NCBI RefSeq assembly: GCF_000004075.3
Contig: NC_026658.2
Coordinates: 11,396,075 to 11,460,074 of the forward strand
Source of the DNA: Cucumis sativus
Taxonomy: Eukaryota; Streptophyta; Magnoliopsida; Cucurbitales; Cucurbitaceae
Direction of reading: 5' to 3'
Length of the DNA: 64,000 bases
The first letter of the stretch is position 1. Each line of letters starts with the position of its first letter. Shown here one piece after another: positions 30,851-41,474 of this stretch. Both the position numbers and the translations under genes were made by a program. The notes beneath the pieces are model-generated. The model worked only from the letters and a program-made list of their open reading frames with translations, had not been told where the DNA came from and did no database searches.

Positions 30851-32851
30851 TGTAATGCCCAAAAAAAAAAAAGGTAAATATATATATATATATATATATA
30901 TTTTATTTTTACTTTAATATTAAAATTTCTTTATTATTTTTCTTTTCTTCTTTTCCTTTTCTTTTCTTTTCTCCCTTCTTCTTCCCGTGCGATCGTGACT
31001 CCCATCCATCTTCTCCTTCTTTCCGCCGATCTCTTCCTTCCATTTTCTCCTTCCGCCGCAGCCCAGCAACCGCCGTAGCCCAGCAACCGCCACCCGAGAC
31101 TTCTCTTCTTCCGTTTCTCTTTCTTTTTCACCATACCCAGCCGCGAAGCAAGACCGTGCCGCTGCCAGTCCAGATTTGCGTTGCAGTCGTCCCGCGCGCC
31201 GAATTGCCGTCTCCATCTCCGTTCGCGAAGCAAAACCGCCGCCGCTCGCCGAACCCAACCGCCACCCTCTCTTTTCTTCTTCAGATCTAAACCGTCGCGC
31301 CCATCCGCCTGTAACCGTCGTGCCTCTCCGCTCACAACCGTCGTGCCTCCCTCGCAAAGCAAATCGTCGTCCAGATCTGCCTCGCCGTGAACCATTGGGC
31401 TCATATTTGGGTAAGAACAAGTTATGGTTTTTGTTGGTTTCTTGGTTTTTGTTCGATGCTGCCATTGGATTTAATTGTTGGCGAAATGCTTAATTCTTGA
31501 AGGTACATCTTGATTCAGTGAGCGAATCCTTGATTTTCCAAAAGGTTGAAGTGGACTTGATTTTCCACTTCTTGGGTAAGTTGTGGAATTTACATATGGG
31601 GTAATTTGAATGGTTGAAAACTATTTAGAAAGATGTTGATTTTTATGATTGATTATGTTTAGGATTTGATTCATTGGATTTAGTAGATTGAAGAACTTGC
31701 ATAAAAGTGAGGTAAGGGATTTTCTACTGGACTTACCTAAAGTTTTTGAGTTGTGTTGGACTGTATGGATGATGATTAAGATGTACATGTTTGATTGCAG
31801 ACTAAATGTTTAGTGTATGTTGTATTTGACTGGAAACATATATATATACATTGATGTGTGAATTGATGTGGATTGCCGAAAGTATACATGTGAATGACTG
31901 AAATTATGCTTCTGTGTACATGATGATATTAATAGATTGTGCTGTATAAAGATTGGATGTGAACTAGTGAATTTGTTTCAGTTGGATGTGGATTATACTG
32001 AACTGTGGTTTGTGCTGGTGAACTGAGGGGTGTATTGACTTGACTGTATAGTGGATTGACTGATGTATTAGCATATTATTGACAGACATATGACTGTAGT
32101 AAAATAAGTTGACTGTTAGGATGTTGAAAGAAAGGACTTTGTGATTTGAAGTAACTGAAAGATGGGTTGAATGGAATGAGGGATAAATTGTTAGGTTGTA
32201 TTGGGATGTTTACCTTGTAGGTGTCCCACGGGATCACCAATTTATTTTGCACCTTCGGGAGTATTTGACTGATATGTGTTTCTGCAGAACACTTGACTGA
32301 TATGTACGTCCCTCGGCGTTAGACTGATATGTACGTCCCTCGGGGCGTTAGACTGATATGTACGTCCCTCGGGCGTCAGACTGATATGTACGTCCTTCGG
32401 GGCGTTAGACTGAGATGTGTATCCTACGGATCACAAGACTGCGACTGTACAGGGTGTCCCAATAGAACTTTAACAATTTATTTTCCCCTGACGAGACCAG
32501 TAGAGGCTCTCTTACTGAGTATTTAAAATACTCACCCTTCTTATGTTTAATTTTCAGGAAAAGGAAATAAAGGTGGCAAACCGGCGAGGGGCAGGAAGGA
32601 AGCGTGATTGCCATAGGAAATGTGTTATTTTGCTTCCGCTTATGATTTCTTTTAAGGTTTAAGATGTACTAAAAACTTAGTTTACAAACTTTTATTTGTA
32701 AATAGTGTTATTTTTAAGTTTTCTTGAGTATTTGAAAATCAGGCCTGACATAATTTGTTTTTAAATTGACTTACGTTTCATTTTGTATCAACCAAAGTCT
32801 TTTGTCAAAAATTAACGACCTCGACTTACCCAGAAAAGTTGGGTCGTTACA
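30851..32851 (+). repeat. 5' LTR of the Tekay-like element
   Basis: 'tgtaatgccc' to 'gggtcgttaca', 2001 bp. It has three parts: a (TA)n tract at 30881-30900; a GC- and CpG-rich, CT-rich block (30960-31400); and an AT-rich 3' half with four tandem 29-bp units 'actgatatgtacgtccctc' at about 32290-32410. The CpG block stands out against the AT-rich window and lies where U3 promoter sequence is expected. It carries a 181-codon antisense frame. Confidence 0.9.
32285..32412 (+). repeat. 29-bp tandem repeat within the 5' LTR
   Basis: Four units of 'gactgatatgtacgtccctc' followed by 'ggggcgtta/c' with small changes. The same four units occur in the 3' LTR (39055-39180), and related blocks occur in the other LTR copies. 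Unit-to-unit differences between the two LTRs are mostly in runs of G. Confidence 0.85.
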
Positions 32852-32853
32852 GT

Positions 32854-32865
32854 TGGTATCAGAGC
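32854..32865 (+). promoter_or_regulatory. PBS of the Tekay-like element
   Basis: 'tggtatcagagc', complementary to initiator tRNA-Met, two bases after the LTR. Confidence 0.9.
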
Positions 32866-33089
32866 CTAAGTTTTAGGTTCTGTAGACTGACTTACGATGT
32901 AAGTCTATGTTTTTGTGTTCCTATGGCTAACGCGACCCTTCGTCTCTCGTCAGGTATGCTTGATGCTTATATGTATGGTTTATTTGCATGACCTTGCCTA
33001 AATTAAACTAGATTGCATGACGATAAAGACTTGCTTATGTTTATGATTAAGATTTTGTTAAAGAGTGTTGTTGGTGGATAATAGGAATT

Positions 33090-34180
33090 ATGCCGCCAAG
33101 GGAAGAAGTACGTAGAGGAGGTCGTAGAGGCCGAGTAGAGGAGCAGGAGGCCGAGGTAGAGGAGCAGGTCGTAATCAGCCTACTGAGGGTCAAGCTGAAC
33201 AGCGAATTCCTGCTGCACCCGTGACTCACGTTGAGTTTGATGCACTGTCTGCTCACATGGAGCAGAGGTTTACAGAACTTATGACAGCCATAGCTCAAAA
33301 CCAGCAGGCACCTGCGGTTCCACCTGCACCTGTAGTTTCCCCTGCACCAGCAGCCCCTCCTGCACAAGAATTACCTAACCAACTTTCTGCTGAGGGACTT
33401 TCGGAAGTATGACCCTCAGACGTTTGATGGGTCACTGGAGGATCCTACTAAAGCTGAAATGTGGTTGTCCTCTGTGGAAACCATATTTAATTACATGAGA
33501 TGTCCCGAGGAGCACAGAGTTCAGTGTGCTGCTTTTCTACTGAGGGACAGAGCATTATCTGGTGGAGGACTACAATGCGCATGCTAGGTGGAGATGTGAG
33601 GCAAATTACCTGGGATCAGTTTAAGAACTGCTTCTATACCAAGTTTTTCTCGGCTAACCTTAGAGACGCCAAAGCCAGGAATTCTTGGAGTTGAAGCAAG
33701 GATATATGACAGTCGAGGAGTACGACCAGGAGTTGATATGCTGTCACGTTTTGCCCCTGAGCTTGTTAGTAATGAGCAGGCTAGAGCTGATAGTTCGTCA
33801 AGGGATTGAAAGATGAAATTAGGGGTTTTGTGCGAGCACTAAAGCCCACTACCCAAGCTGAAGCACTGCGTCTGCAGTGGATATGAGTATTGGAAGGATG
33901 AAAGACAGCCAAGGAGCTTTAATAAGGGATCGTCGTCGGGTCAAAAGAGAAAAGTAGAGCAGAGAACTGTAGGAGTTCCTCAGAGGAACATGAGACCAGG
34001 TGATTCTTTTCGCAGTTTCCAGCAGAGTTCTGGCGGTGCAGGAGACACTACTCAAGAGAGCCAGTATGTAATACGTGCGGGAAACGCCACCTGGGTCGTT
34101 GTTTGATGGGAACGAGAGTCTGTTATAAGTGCAGCAAGGGACACATGGCTGATAGGTGTCCCTTGAGATCTACTGGGGCT
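33090..34180 (+). pseudogene. Gag of the Tekay-like element, frameshifted
   Basis: The ATG at 33090 opens 'MPPREEVRRGGRRGR', a basic N-terminus typical of this clade. It continues with 'THVEFDALSAHMEQRF', a Pro/Ala/Val-rich linker ('PAPVVSPAPAAPPAQ'), the capsid core ('FDGSLEDPTKAEMWLSSVE', 'WWRTTMRML', 'ITWDQFKNCFYTKFFSANL') and two CCHC knuckles ('CGKRHLGRC' and 'CYKCSKGHMADRC', 34070-34165). The protein would coat the element RNA. One-base indels break it near 33165, 33410, 33530, 33690 and 33880. With those indels no full-length gag can be made. Confidence 0.85.
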
Positions 34181-34780
34181 GGATCGAGCAGTCAGGGAGA
34201 GAGACCTCCACAGCGGGGTACAATCTTTGCCACTAATAGATCAGAGGCAGAGAAGGCCGGCACAGTAGTGACAGGTACATTACCAGTATTAGGGCATTTT
34301 GCCTTGACCTTGTTTGACTCGGGATCTTCTCATTCATTTATTTCATCGCTTTTTGTGACGCATGCATGCTTAGAGGTGGAACCCTTAGACTATGTTTTGT
34401 CAGTGTCTACACCGTCTGGAGAAATTATGTTGTCTAAGGAAAAGATTAAAGCATGTGAAATTGAGATAGCTGGTCGTGTGCTGGACGTAACCTTTGTTGT
34501 ATTAGATATGCGTGACTTTGATGTAATTTTAGGTATGGATTGGCTAGCTACTAATCATGCTAGTATTGATTGTTCTCGTAAGGAAGTTGTGTTTAGTCCC
34601 CCTACTGCATCTAGCTTTAAATTCAAGGGAGTAGGAACAGTAGTACTGCCTAAAGTAATCTCAGCTATGAAAGCTAGTAAACTACTCAACCAGGGTACTT
34701 GGAGTATTTTGGCAAGTGTGGTGGATACTAGGGAAGGTGAGACTTCTTTAACTTCAGAACCTGTGGTAAGAGACTACCCA
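34180..34780 (+). pseudogene. Protease of the Tekay-like element
   Basis: Open for more than 200 codons. 'FDSGSSHSFIS' (about 34313) holds the DSG active site. It is followed by 'DVTFVVLDMRDFDVILGMDW' (about 34480-34545) with the ILGMDW strand, and 'ASIDCSRKEVVF'. The RT lead-in 'VVRDYPDVFPKDLPGLPPHR' follows in frame. All residues expected of a retropepsin are present, so the domain itself looks intact although its context is frameshifted. Confidence 0.88.
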
Positions 34781-35735
34781 GATGTATTTCCAAAAGATCT
34801 TCCAGGACTACCGCCACATAGAGAGATTGATTTGCCATTGAGTTGGAGCCAAACACTACTCCTATTTCTAGAGCCCCTTATAGGATGGCTCCTGCTGAGT
34901 TGAAAGAACTGAAGTACAGTTACAGGAATTGCTTGACAAAGGCTTTATTCGACCTAGTGTGTCACCTTGGGTGCACCAGTATTGTTGTGAAGAAGAAGGA
35001 TGGGTCGATGCGTCTTTGCATTGACTATAGAGAGTTGAATAAAGTAACAGTCAAGAACAGATATCCTTTACCCAGAATCGAGATTTGTTCGATCAGTTAC
35101 AGGAGCCACGGTGTTCTCTAAGATTGACTTACGGTCAGGCACCAGTTGAGGATTAGAGACGTGATATTCCTAAGACTGCTTTTCGTTCGAGGTATGGACA
35201 TTATGAATTCATAGTAATGTCTTTTGGTTTGACTAATGCACCTGCTGTATTTATGGATTTGATGAACAGGTGTTTAAGGATTTCTTGGACACTTTTGTGA
35301 TAGTCTTCATTATGATATTTGGTTTATTCCAAGACTGAAGCCGAACATGAGAACACTTACATAAGGTGTTAGAGACTCTTCGAGTCAATAACTGTATGCT
35401 AAGTTCTCAGAGTGCGAATTTTGGTTGAAGCAGGTGGCTTTTCTTGGTCATGTGGTTTCCAGTGAGGGAGTTTCTGTAGACCCTGCAAAGATAGAAGCGG
35501 TTACCAGTTGGCCTCGACCCTCCACAGTTGTGAGGTTCGTAGTTTTCTGGGTTTAGCAGGTATTACCGGAGGTTTGTGGAGGATTTTCACGTTTGGCTAC
35601 TCCTTTGACTCAGTTGACAAGGAAGGGAACTCCGTTTGTTTGAGTCCAGCTTGTGAGGATAGTTTTCAGAACCTTAAGCAAAGGTTAGTTACTGCACCGT
35701 CCTTACTGTACCAGATGGATCTGAAGTTTTGTGAT
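34780..35735 (+). pseudogene. Reverse transcriptase of the Tekay-like element, frameshifted at the active site
   Basis: '[18 protein letters not shown]' and '[19 protein letters not shown]' with 'NRYPLPRI' are the fingers and first catalytic region. In the palm, '[10 protein letters not shown]' should be followed by two aspartates, but a one-base loss near 35309 ('cattatgatatt' for the usual 'cattgatgatatt') breaks the frame exactly there. '[20 protein letters not shown]' style sequence follows (35405-35480). Other indels are near 34840, 35100, 35150 and 35530. The enzyme is not functional as read. Confidence 0.85.
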
Positions 35736-36110
35736 TTACAGTGATGCTTCCAAGAAAGGACTGGGTTGTGTTTTGATGCAGAAAGGTAAGGTGGTTGCTT
35801 ATGCCTCGTCAGTTGAAGAGTCACGAGCAGAACTACCCACACATGATTTGGAGTTGGCAGCAGTGGTTTTTGCATTGAAGATATGGAGACATTACTTGTA
35901 TGGTGAAAAGATACAAATTCTTTACTGACCATAAGAGCCTAAAGTACTTCTTCACTCAGAAGGAGTTGAATATGAGACAGCGAAGGTGGCTCGAGTTTGT
36001 AAAGATTATGACTGTGAGATATTATACCATCCTGTAAGGCGAATGTGGTGGCATGCTCTTAGTAGAAAAGTATCACATTCGCAGCACTCATTACTAGTCA
36101 GGTACCATTG
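35735..36110 (+). pseudogene. RNase H of the Tekay-like element
   Basis: '[20 protein letters not shown]' has the first catalytic D. '[19 protein letters not shown]' has the catalytic E and the following helix. '[11 protein letters not shown]' then shifts frame to '[20 protein letters not shown]' with the third catalytic D. The motifs are complete but split by an indel near 35910. Confidence 0.85.
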
Positions 36111-37600
36111 CATCGAGACTTGAGAGAGCTGAGATTGCAGTGTCTGTGGGGAGACACCTCACAGCTAGCTCAATTAACGGTGCAACCGACTCTGAGGCAC
36201 AAGATTGTTGATGCTCAGAGTAATGATCCTTATTTGATGAGAGACGTCGCCTTGTTGAAACAGGGCAGACTGATGAGTTCTTCATATCCTGATGGTGGGT
36301 TGATGTTTGAAGACGTTTATGTGTGCCAGCGAAACAGTACAGTTAATATTGACTTACTAGATGAAGCCCATAATTCCCCATTTTCCATGCATCCTGGTAG
36401 CACGAAAATGTATCAGGATTTAAAACGATTTTATGGTGCGAATATGAAAGGGAAGTGGCGAATTTGTTAGTAAGTGTCTAGTATGTCAGCAAGTTAAGGC
36501 ACCTAGACAGCAGTTATTACAACCTTAAGTGTGCCAGAGTGGAAGTGGAGAATGTCGATGGATTTTATTTCAGGGCTGCCTAAGACCCTGAAGGTTTCAC
36601 AGTGATTCTGGTTGTCATAGACAGGCTTACAAATCGGCACATTTTGTACCAGGAAAATCCACTATACTGCTAGTAAGTGGGCAGAGTTGTATTTAACTGA
36701 GATTGTGAGACTGCATGGAGTGCCTGTATCGATTGTTTCTGATAGGGATGCACGGTTTACTTCCAAATTTGAAGGGACTTCAGACTGCTATGGGTACGAG
36801 ATTGGATTTCAGTACAGCCTTTCATCCACAGACTGATGTCAAACTGAACGTTTGAACCAAATTTTAGAGAATATGCTACGAGCTTGTGTTTAGAGTTCCA
36901 GGTAGTTGGGACTCTCATCTACATTTGATGGAGTTTGCTTATAACAACAGTTTCCAGGCTATCCATGAGGCACCATTTGAGGCTTTGTATGGCCAAATGT
37001 TGTAGAACCCCTGTTTGTTGGGGTGAGGTTGGTGAACATAGGTTGATGGGACCTGAATTACGTCTACTAATGAGGCTATTCAAACGATTAGGACGCGTAT
37101 GCAAACAGCGCAGAGTAGACAGAAAGTTATGCAGATGTACGACGAAAAGACCTAAGTTCGATGTGGGAGAAAAGGTATTCTTGAAGGTAGCACCTATGAA
37201 GGGTTTATGCGTTTGAGAAGAAAGGAAAGTTAAGTCCTCGTTTTGTTGGACCATTTGAGGTCTTAGAGAGGGTTGGTGTTGTGGCGTATCGCTTGGCGTT
37301 ACCACCATCTCTCTCTGCAGTTCATAATGTTTTCCATGTTTCGATGTTGAGGAAGTATGTGGCCGATACATCTCATGTAGTGGACTATGAACCTTGGGAT
37401 TGACGAGCATTTGAGCTATGTTGAACAACCTGTGGAGATTTGGCTAGAGAGGTAAAGATGCTTCGTAATAGAAGCATTCCATTAGTAAAGGTTTTGTGGC
37501 GAATCATCGAATTGAAGAGGCACATGGGAGCGAGAGGAAGAAATGAGGACTCGTTATCCAGAGTTATTTCAGGATTAGAACTTTCGAGGACGAAAGTTTC
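36110..37600 (+). pseudogene. Integrase and C-terminal chromodomain region of the Tekay-like element
   Basis: The HHCC-type zinc finger: 'LLDEAHNSPFSMHPGSTKMY' and 'CLVCQQVK' (36340-36500). The catalytic core: 'MDFISGLPK' (first D), '[13 protein letters not shown]' (second D, about 36735), 'FHPQT' and the E region (about 36820). The C-terminal part: '[16 protein letters not shown]' (37150), '[11 protein letters not shown]' and '[17 protein letters not shown]' (37320). A chromodomain-like 'VKVLW' block follows (37485), ending 'RTRYPELFQD'. Such chromodomains steer insertion to heterochromatin. It is frameshifted in at least six places. Confidence 0.85.
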
Positions 37601-37615
37601 TTAAGAGGGAAGAAA

Positions 37616-37637
37616 AGTAAGCCCAAAAAAAAGGTAA

Positions 37638-37669
<32 letters not shown>

Positions 37670-39615
37670 TTTATTTTTACTTTAGTAAAAATTTCTTTAT
37701 TATTTTTCTTTCTTCTTTTCCTTTTCTTTTCTTTTCTCCCTTCTTCTTCCCCGTGCGATCGTGACTCCCATCCATCTTCTCCTTCTTTCCGCCGATCTCT
37801 TCCTTCCATTTTCTCCTTCCGCCGCAGCCCAGCAACCGCCGTAGCCCAGCAACCGCCACCCGAGACTTCTCTTCTTCCGTTTCTCTTTCTTTTTCACCAT
37901 ACCCAGCCGCGAAGCAAGACCGTGCCGCTGCCAGTCCAGATTTGCGTTGCAGTCGTGCGCGCGAATTGCCGTCTCCATCTCCGTTCGCGAAGCAAAACCG
38001 CCGCCGCTCGCCGAACCCAACCGCCACCCTCTCTTTTCTTCTTCAGATCTAAACCGTCGCGCCCATCCGCCTGTAACCGTCGTGCCTCTCCGCTCACAAC
38101 CGTCGTGCCTCCCTCGCAAAGCAAATCGTCGTCCAGATCTGCCTCGCCGTGAACCATTGGGCTCATATTTGGGTAAGAACAAGTTATGGTTTTTGTTGGT
38201 TTCTTGGTTTTTGTTGGATGCTGCCATTGGATTTAATTGTTGGCGAAATGCTTAATTCTTGAAGGTACATCTTGATTCAGTGAGCGAATCCTTGATTTTC
38301 CAAAAGGTTGAAGTGGACTTGATTTTCCACTTCTTGGGTAAGTTGTGGAATTTACATATGGGGTAATTTGAATGGTTGAAACTATTTAGAAAGATGTTGA
38401 TTTTATGATTGATTATGTTTAGGATTTGATTCATTGGATTTAGTAGATTGAAGAACTTGCATAAAAGTGAGGTAAGGGATTTTCTACTGGACTTACCTAA
38501 AGTTTTTGAGTTGTGTTGGACTGTATGGATGATGATTAAGATGTACATGTTTGATTGCAGACTAAATGTTTAGTGTATGTTGTATTTGACTGGAAACATA
38601 TATATATACATTGATGTGTGAATTGATGTGGATTGCCGAAAGTATACATGTGAATGACTGAAATTATGCTTCTGTGTACATGATGATATTAATAGATTGT
38701 GCTGTATAAAGATTGGATGTGAACTAGTGAATTTGTTTCAGTTGGATGTGGATTATACTGAACTGTGGTTTGTGCTGGTGAACTGAGGGGTGTATTGACT
38801 TGACTGTATAGTGGATTGACTGATGTATTAGCATATTATTGACAGACATATGACTGTAGTAAAATAAGTTGACTGTTAGGATGTTGAAAGAAAGGACTTT
38901 GTGATTTGAAGTAACTGAAAGATGGGTTGAATGGAATGAGGGGATAAATTGTTAGGTTGTATTGGGATGTTTACCTTGTAGGTGTCCCACGGGATCACCA
39001 ATTTATTTTGCACCTTCGGGAGTATTTGACTGATATGTGTTTCTGCAGAACACTTGACTGATATGTACGTCCCTCGGGGCGTTAGACTGATATGTACGTC
39101 CCTCGGGGCGTTAGACTGATATGTACGTCCCTCGGGGCGTCAGACTGATATGTACGTCCTTCGGGGCGTTAGACTGAGATGTGTATCCTACGGGATCACA
39201 AGACTGCGACTGTACAGGGTGTCCCAATAGAACTTTAACAATTTATTTTCCCCTGACGAGACCAGTAGAGGTCTCTTACTGAGTATTTAAAATACTCACC
39301 CTTCTTATGTTTAATTTTCAGGAAAAGGAAATAAAGGTGGCAAACCGGCGAGGGGCAGGAAGGAAGCGTGATTGCCATAGGAAATGTGTTATTTTGCTTC
39401 CGCTTATGATTTCTTTTAAGGTTTAAGATGTACTAAAAACTTAGTTTACAAACTTTTATTTGTAAATAGTGTTATTTTTAAGTTTTCTTGAGTATTTGAA
39501 AATCAGGCCTGACATAATTTGTTTTTAAATTGACTTACGTTTCATTTTGTATCAACCAAAGTCTTTTGTCAAAAATTAACGACCTCGACTTACCCAGAAA
39601 AGTTGGGTCGTTACA
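37616..39615 (+). repeat. 3' LTR of the Tekay-like element
   Basis: It begins 'agtaagccc' (first base changed from T) and ends 'gggtcgttaca'. Compared by eye with the 5' LTR it shows roughly ten differences, most being one-base changes in homopolymer runs or in the (TA)n tract. It includes the four 29-bp units and the CpG-rich block. Confidence 0.9.
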
Positions 39616-39790
39616 TATATATCATTGACTCCAATGATTCAAGATTAATTGACAAAATTCTTATAGACTGAGTTAATCAACATTCGTTAACTAACGGGTC
39701 ATTCATGTGTGTACTGGAACGATTCAGAATCACCTCGTTTGTACTAACTACAAAGCGGGCGGCATCCACAATTTCTCTGAAAAAATCTGG
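39616..39790 (-). repeat. Copia LTR, right part
   Basis: After the TSD 'tatat', 'ccaatgattcaagattaa' and 'cacctcgtttgtactaa' continue the copia LTR begun before 30850, matching 41665-41690 and 42239-42258. It is fused to copia RNase H sequence on the right, the true LTR end having been lost. Confidence 0.65.
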
Positions 39791-41030
39791 GTTACTACAA
39801 CGTCACCACGATGTACAATTTTCCTGATAAGATGGTACTTACGTTCGATATGTTTTCCCCGTTTACGGCTTTTAGGTTCTCTTGAATTTGCAACTGCACC
39901 ACTGTTGTGACAGTATAAAGTGATTGATAGATGCATATTTGGAACGACTTTCAGATCTGTCAAGAATTTTCTTAGCCATAATGCTTCTGTTGTTGCTTCA
40001 AAAGTTGCTATGTATTCTCCCTCCATTGTGGAATCAACTATACAAGTTTGTTTTATGCTTCTCCAAACTACTACTCTTCTATTTAGAGTGAATACTAATC
40101 CTGATGTAGACTTTCTAGCATCTTGATCAGTTTGAAAATCATAATGAGTGTATCCAGTAAGGATCAAATCTTTTGTACCATACACAAGAATGTAGTGTTT
40201 TGTTCTTCAAAGATATTTTAGAACATTCTTAACGGTTGTCTAGTGATCACGTCCAAGATTGGACTGATACCTACTGACCATCCCTACTAAGTAGCAAATG
40301 TCAGATCTAGTACACAACATTGCATATATCAAACTTCCAACAGCGGAAGCATAGGAAAATTTTCTCATATCCTCAATTTCTTGAGGTGTCTTAGGACATT
40401 GTTCCTTTGACAAATGAATTTCGTAGATGTATAATAGCATACCCTTTTTGGAATTCTACATTTTATATCTAGACAACATTTTGTCTATATAAGATGCTTG
40501 AGACATGGCTAGTGTTTTGTTCTTGCAGTTCTGTACAATTTGGATCTTAAGAACGTATTGTGCATTTCCCAGAACTTTCATTTGAAATTGCATAGCTAGC
40601 CATTTCTTGATATTAGTATGAAATCCTATGTCCTTTTCAAATAAGTAGAATATCATCTACATACAAGACTAAGAGTACTACAATGGAATTGACGACCTTT
40701 TTTGTAAGCATAAGGTTCGTCAACCTTTTGTATCAAAGCCATAAGATTTGATCATAGTATCAAATCTTATATTCCAGGATCTAGATGTTTGTTTTAATCC
40801 ATAAATGGATTTTTGAATCTTACAAACCTTTTGTTCTTGATCTTGATCTATAAACCCCTATAATTGAGTAATATAGATACTCTCTTCAAGATTGTCATTA
40901 AAAAAAAGTTGTCTTGACATCCATCTGCAAAATTTCATAATCATAAAACGTGGCGATGCATAAGACTATTCTAATTGACTTTAGCATGGCAACGATAGAG
41001 AAAGTTTCTTCATAGTCTATGTTAGAAAGA
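39748..41030 (-). pseudogene. Ty1/copia reverse transcriptase and RNase H
   Basis: Reading right to left: RT 'DYEETFSIVAMLKSIRIVL', 'YDYEILQMDVKTTFF', 'ICKIQKSIYGLKQTSRSWN' region, then 'LYVDD' (40652-40663, catalytic), 'DIGFHTNIKKWLAMQFQMK' and 'TLAMSQASYIDKMLSRYKM'; next 'SYASAVGSLIYAMLCTRSDI' and 'MVSRYQSNLG'; then RNase H 'GYTHYDFQTDQDARKSTSG', 'WRSIKQTCIVDSTMEGEYIA' and 'CHNSGAVANSREPKSR'. Frameshifts separate the blocks and gag, integrase and the RT start are missing. The pattern is that of an ordinary plant copia, with RT before RNase H. Confidence 0.87.
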
Positions 41031-41190
41031 GACATGCGCAGTGGAAAAATGGAATACAAAATTCCCCTAATTGCACCTATTTAACTTGCAACCCTAAATT
41101 AAAAGAATTATGAAATATTATACCTTTGTATCTATTCGAATATGAATGTCTATACCTCTCACAAAATTCCAAAAGTTTTTGAAACCAAAA
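41031..41190. other. Unassigned junction between the copia fragment and the Cassandra-like LTR
   Basis: The stretch is AT-rich and no motif was recognised. Confidence 0.4.
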
Positions 41191-41462
41191 TGTAACACCT
41201 TAAACTTAGGATTTGGAATTCGTATCTCCAGCATTCTCTGCATCCCCTGCCACCTGGCAGCATCATCCTTACTATTCTTAAAAACTTATTAGAATGAAAT
41301 TCCTCTTCCCAAAACAACACGAAATCTTTCAGCATGCTTTGCCTCACTCACATGCATCCTAGGAAAATTTCCAAGAGGTCACCCAACATAGAATTTCTTC
41401 AAGCTAAGCACGCTTAACTTTGAAGTCCCTATAATCGAGCCACCGAAAAAAAAAGGTTCACA
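41191..41462 (-). mobile_element. Cassandra-like solo LTR carrying a 5S rRNA-derived sequence
   Basis: On the minus strand the segment reads 'tgtgaacc' to 'ggtgttaca', TG...CA ends. Inside, 41361-41432 (minus) contains 'agttaagcgtgctt' and 'ttgggtgacctcttggaa', matching the internal control region of plant 5S rRNA (box A and box C parts). The known Cassandra TRIM family carries exactly such 5S promoter sequence in its LTRs. The length of about 270 bp fits. The 5' third of 5S is not recognisable, so it is not a 5S gene. No clean TSD was found. Confidence 0.75.
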
Positions 41463-41474
41463 TTGTTGGTATAG

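Larger units (their letters stand above)
30851..39615 (+). mobile_element. Complete Tekay/Del-like Ty3/gypsy chromovirus, TSD tatat
   Basis: Two LTRs of about 2.0 kb (30851-32851 and 37616-39615) flank gag, protease, RT, RNase H and integrase with a chromodomain-like tail. A PBS lies at 32854 and a polypurine tract at about 37606. 'tatat' is duplicated at 30846-30850 and 39616-39620. Total length is 8765 bp. The LTRs are nearly identical, so insertion was recent, yet gag and pol contain many one-base frameshifts. It sits inside a copia LTR. The clade name rests on recalled motifs ('VKVLW' chromodomain region, 'VETIF' gag), not on a tree. Confidence 0.92.

Noticed and set aside
30920..31465. 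181-codon antisense frame in the LTR as a gene
   Set aside because: It lies wholly inside an LTR, is repeated with a frameshift in the other LTR, and has no domain; kept only as a finding.
32285..32412. CRISPR-like array of regularly spaced repeats
   Set aside because: The units are directly adjacent with no unique spacers, lie in an LTR, and recur in the second LTR of the same element.
36919..37428. 169-codon minus-strand frame
   Set aside because: Antisense to the integrase C-terminal region, whose plus-strand motifs are clear.
41361..41432. A 5S rRNA gene
   Set aside because: Only the internal promoter part matches, with changes; the 5' third is missing and LTR-type ends surround it.
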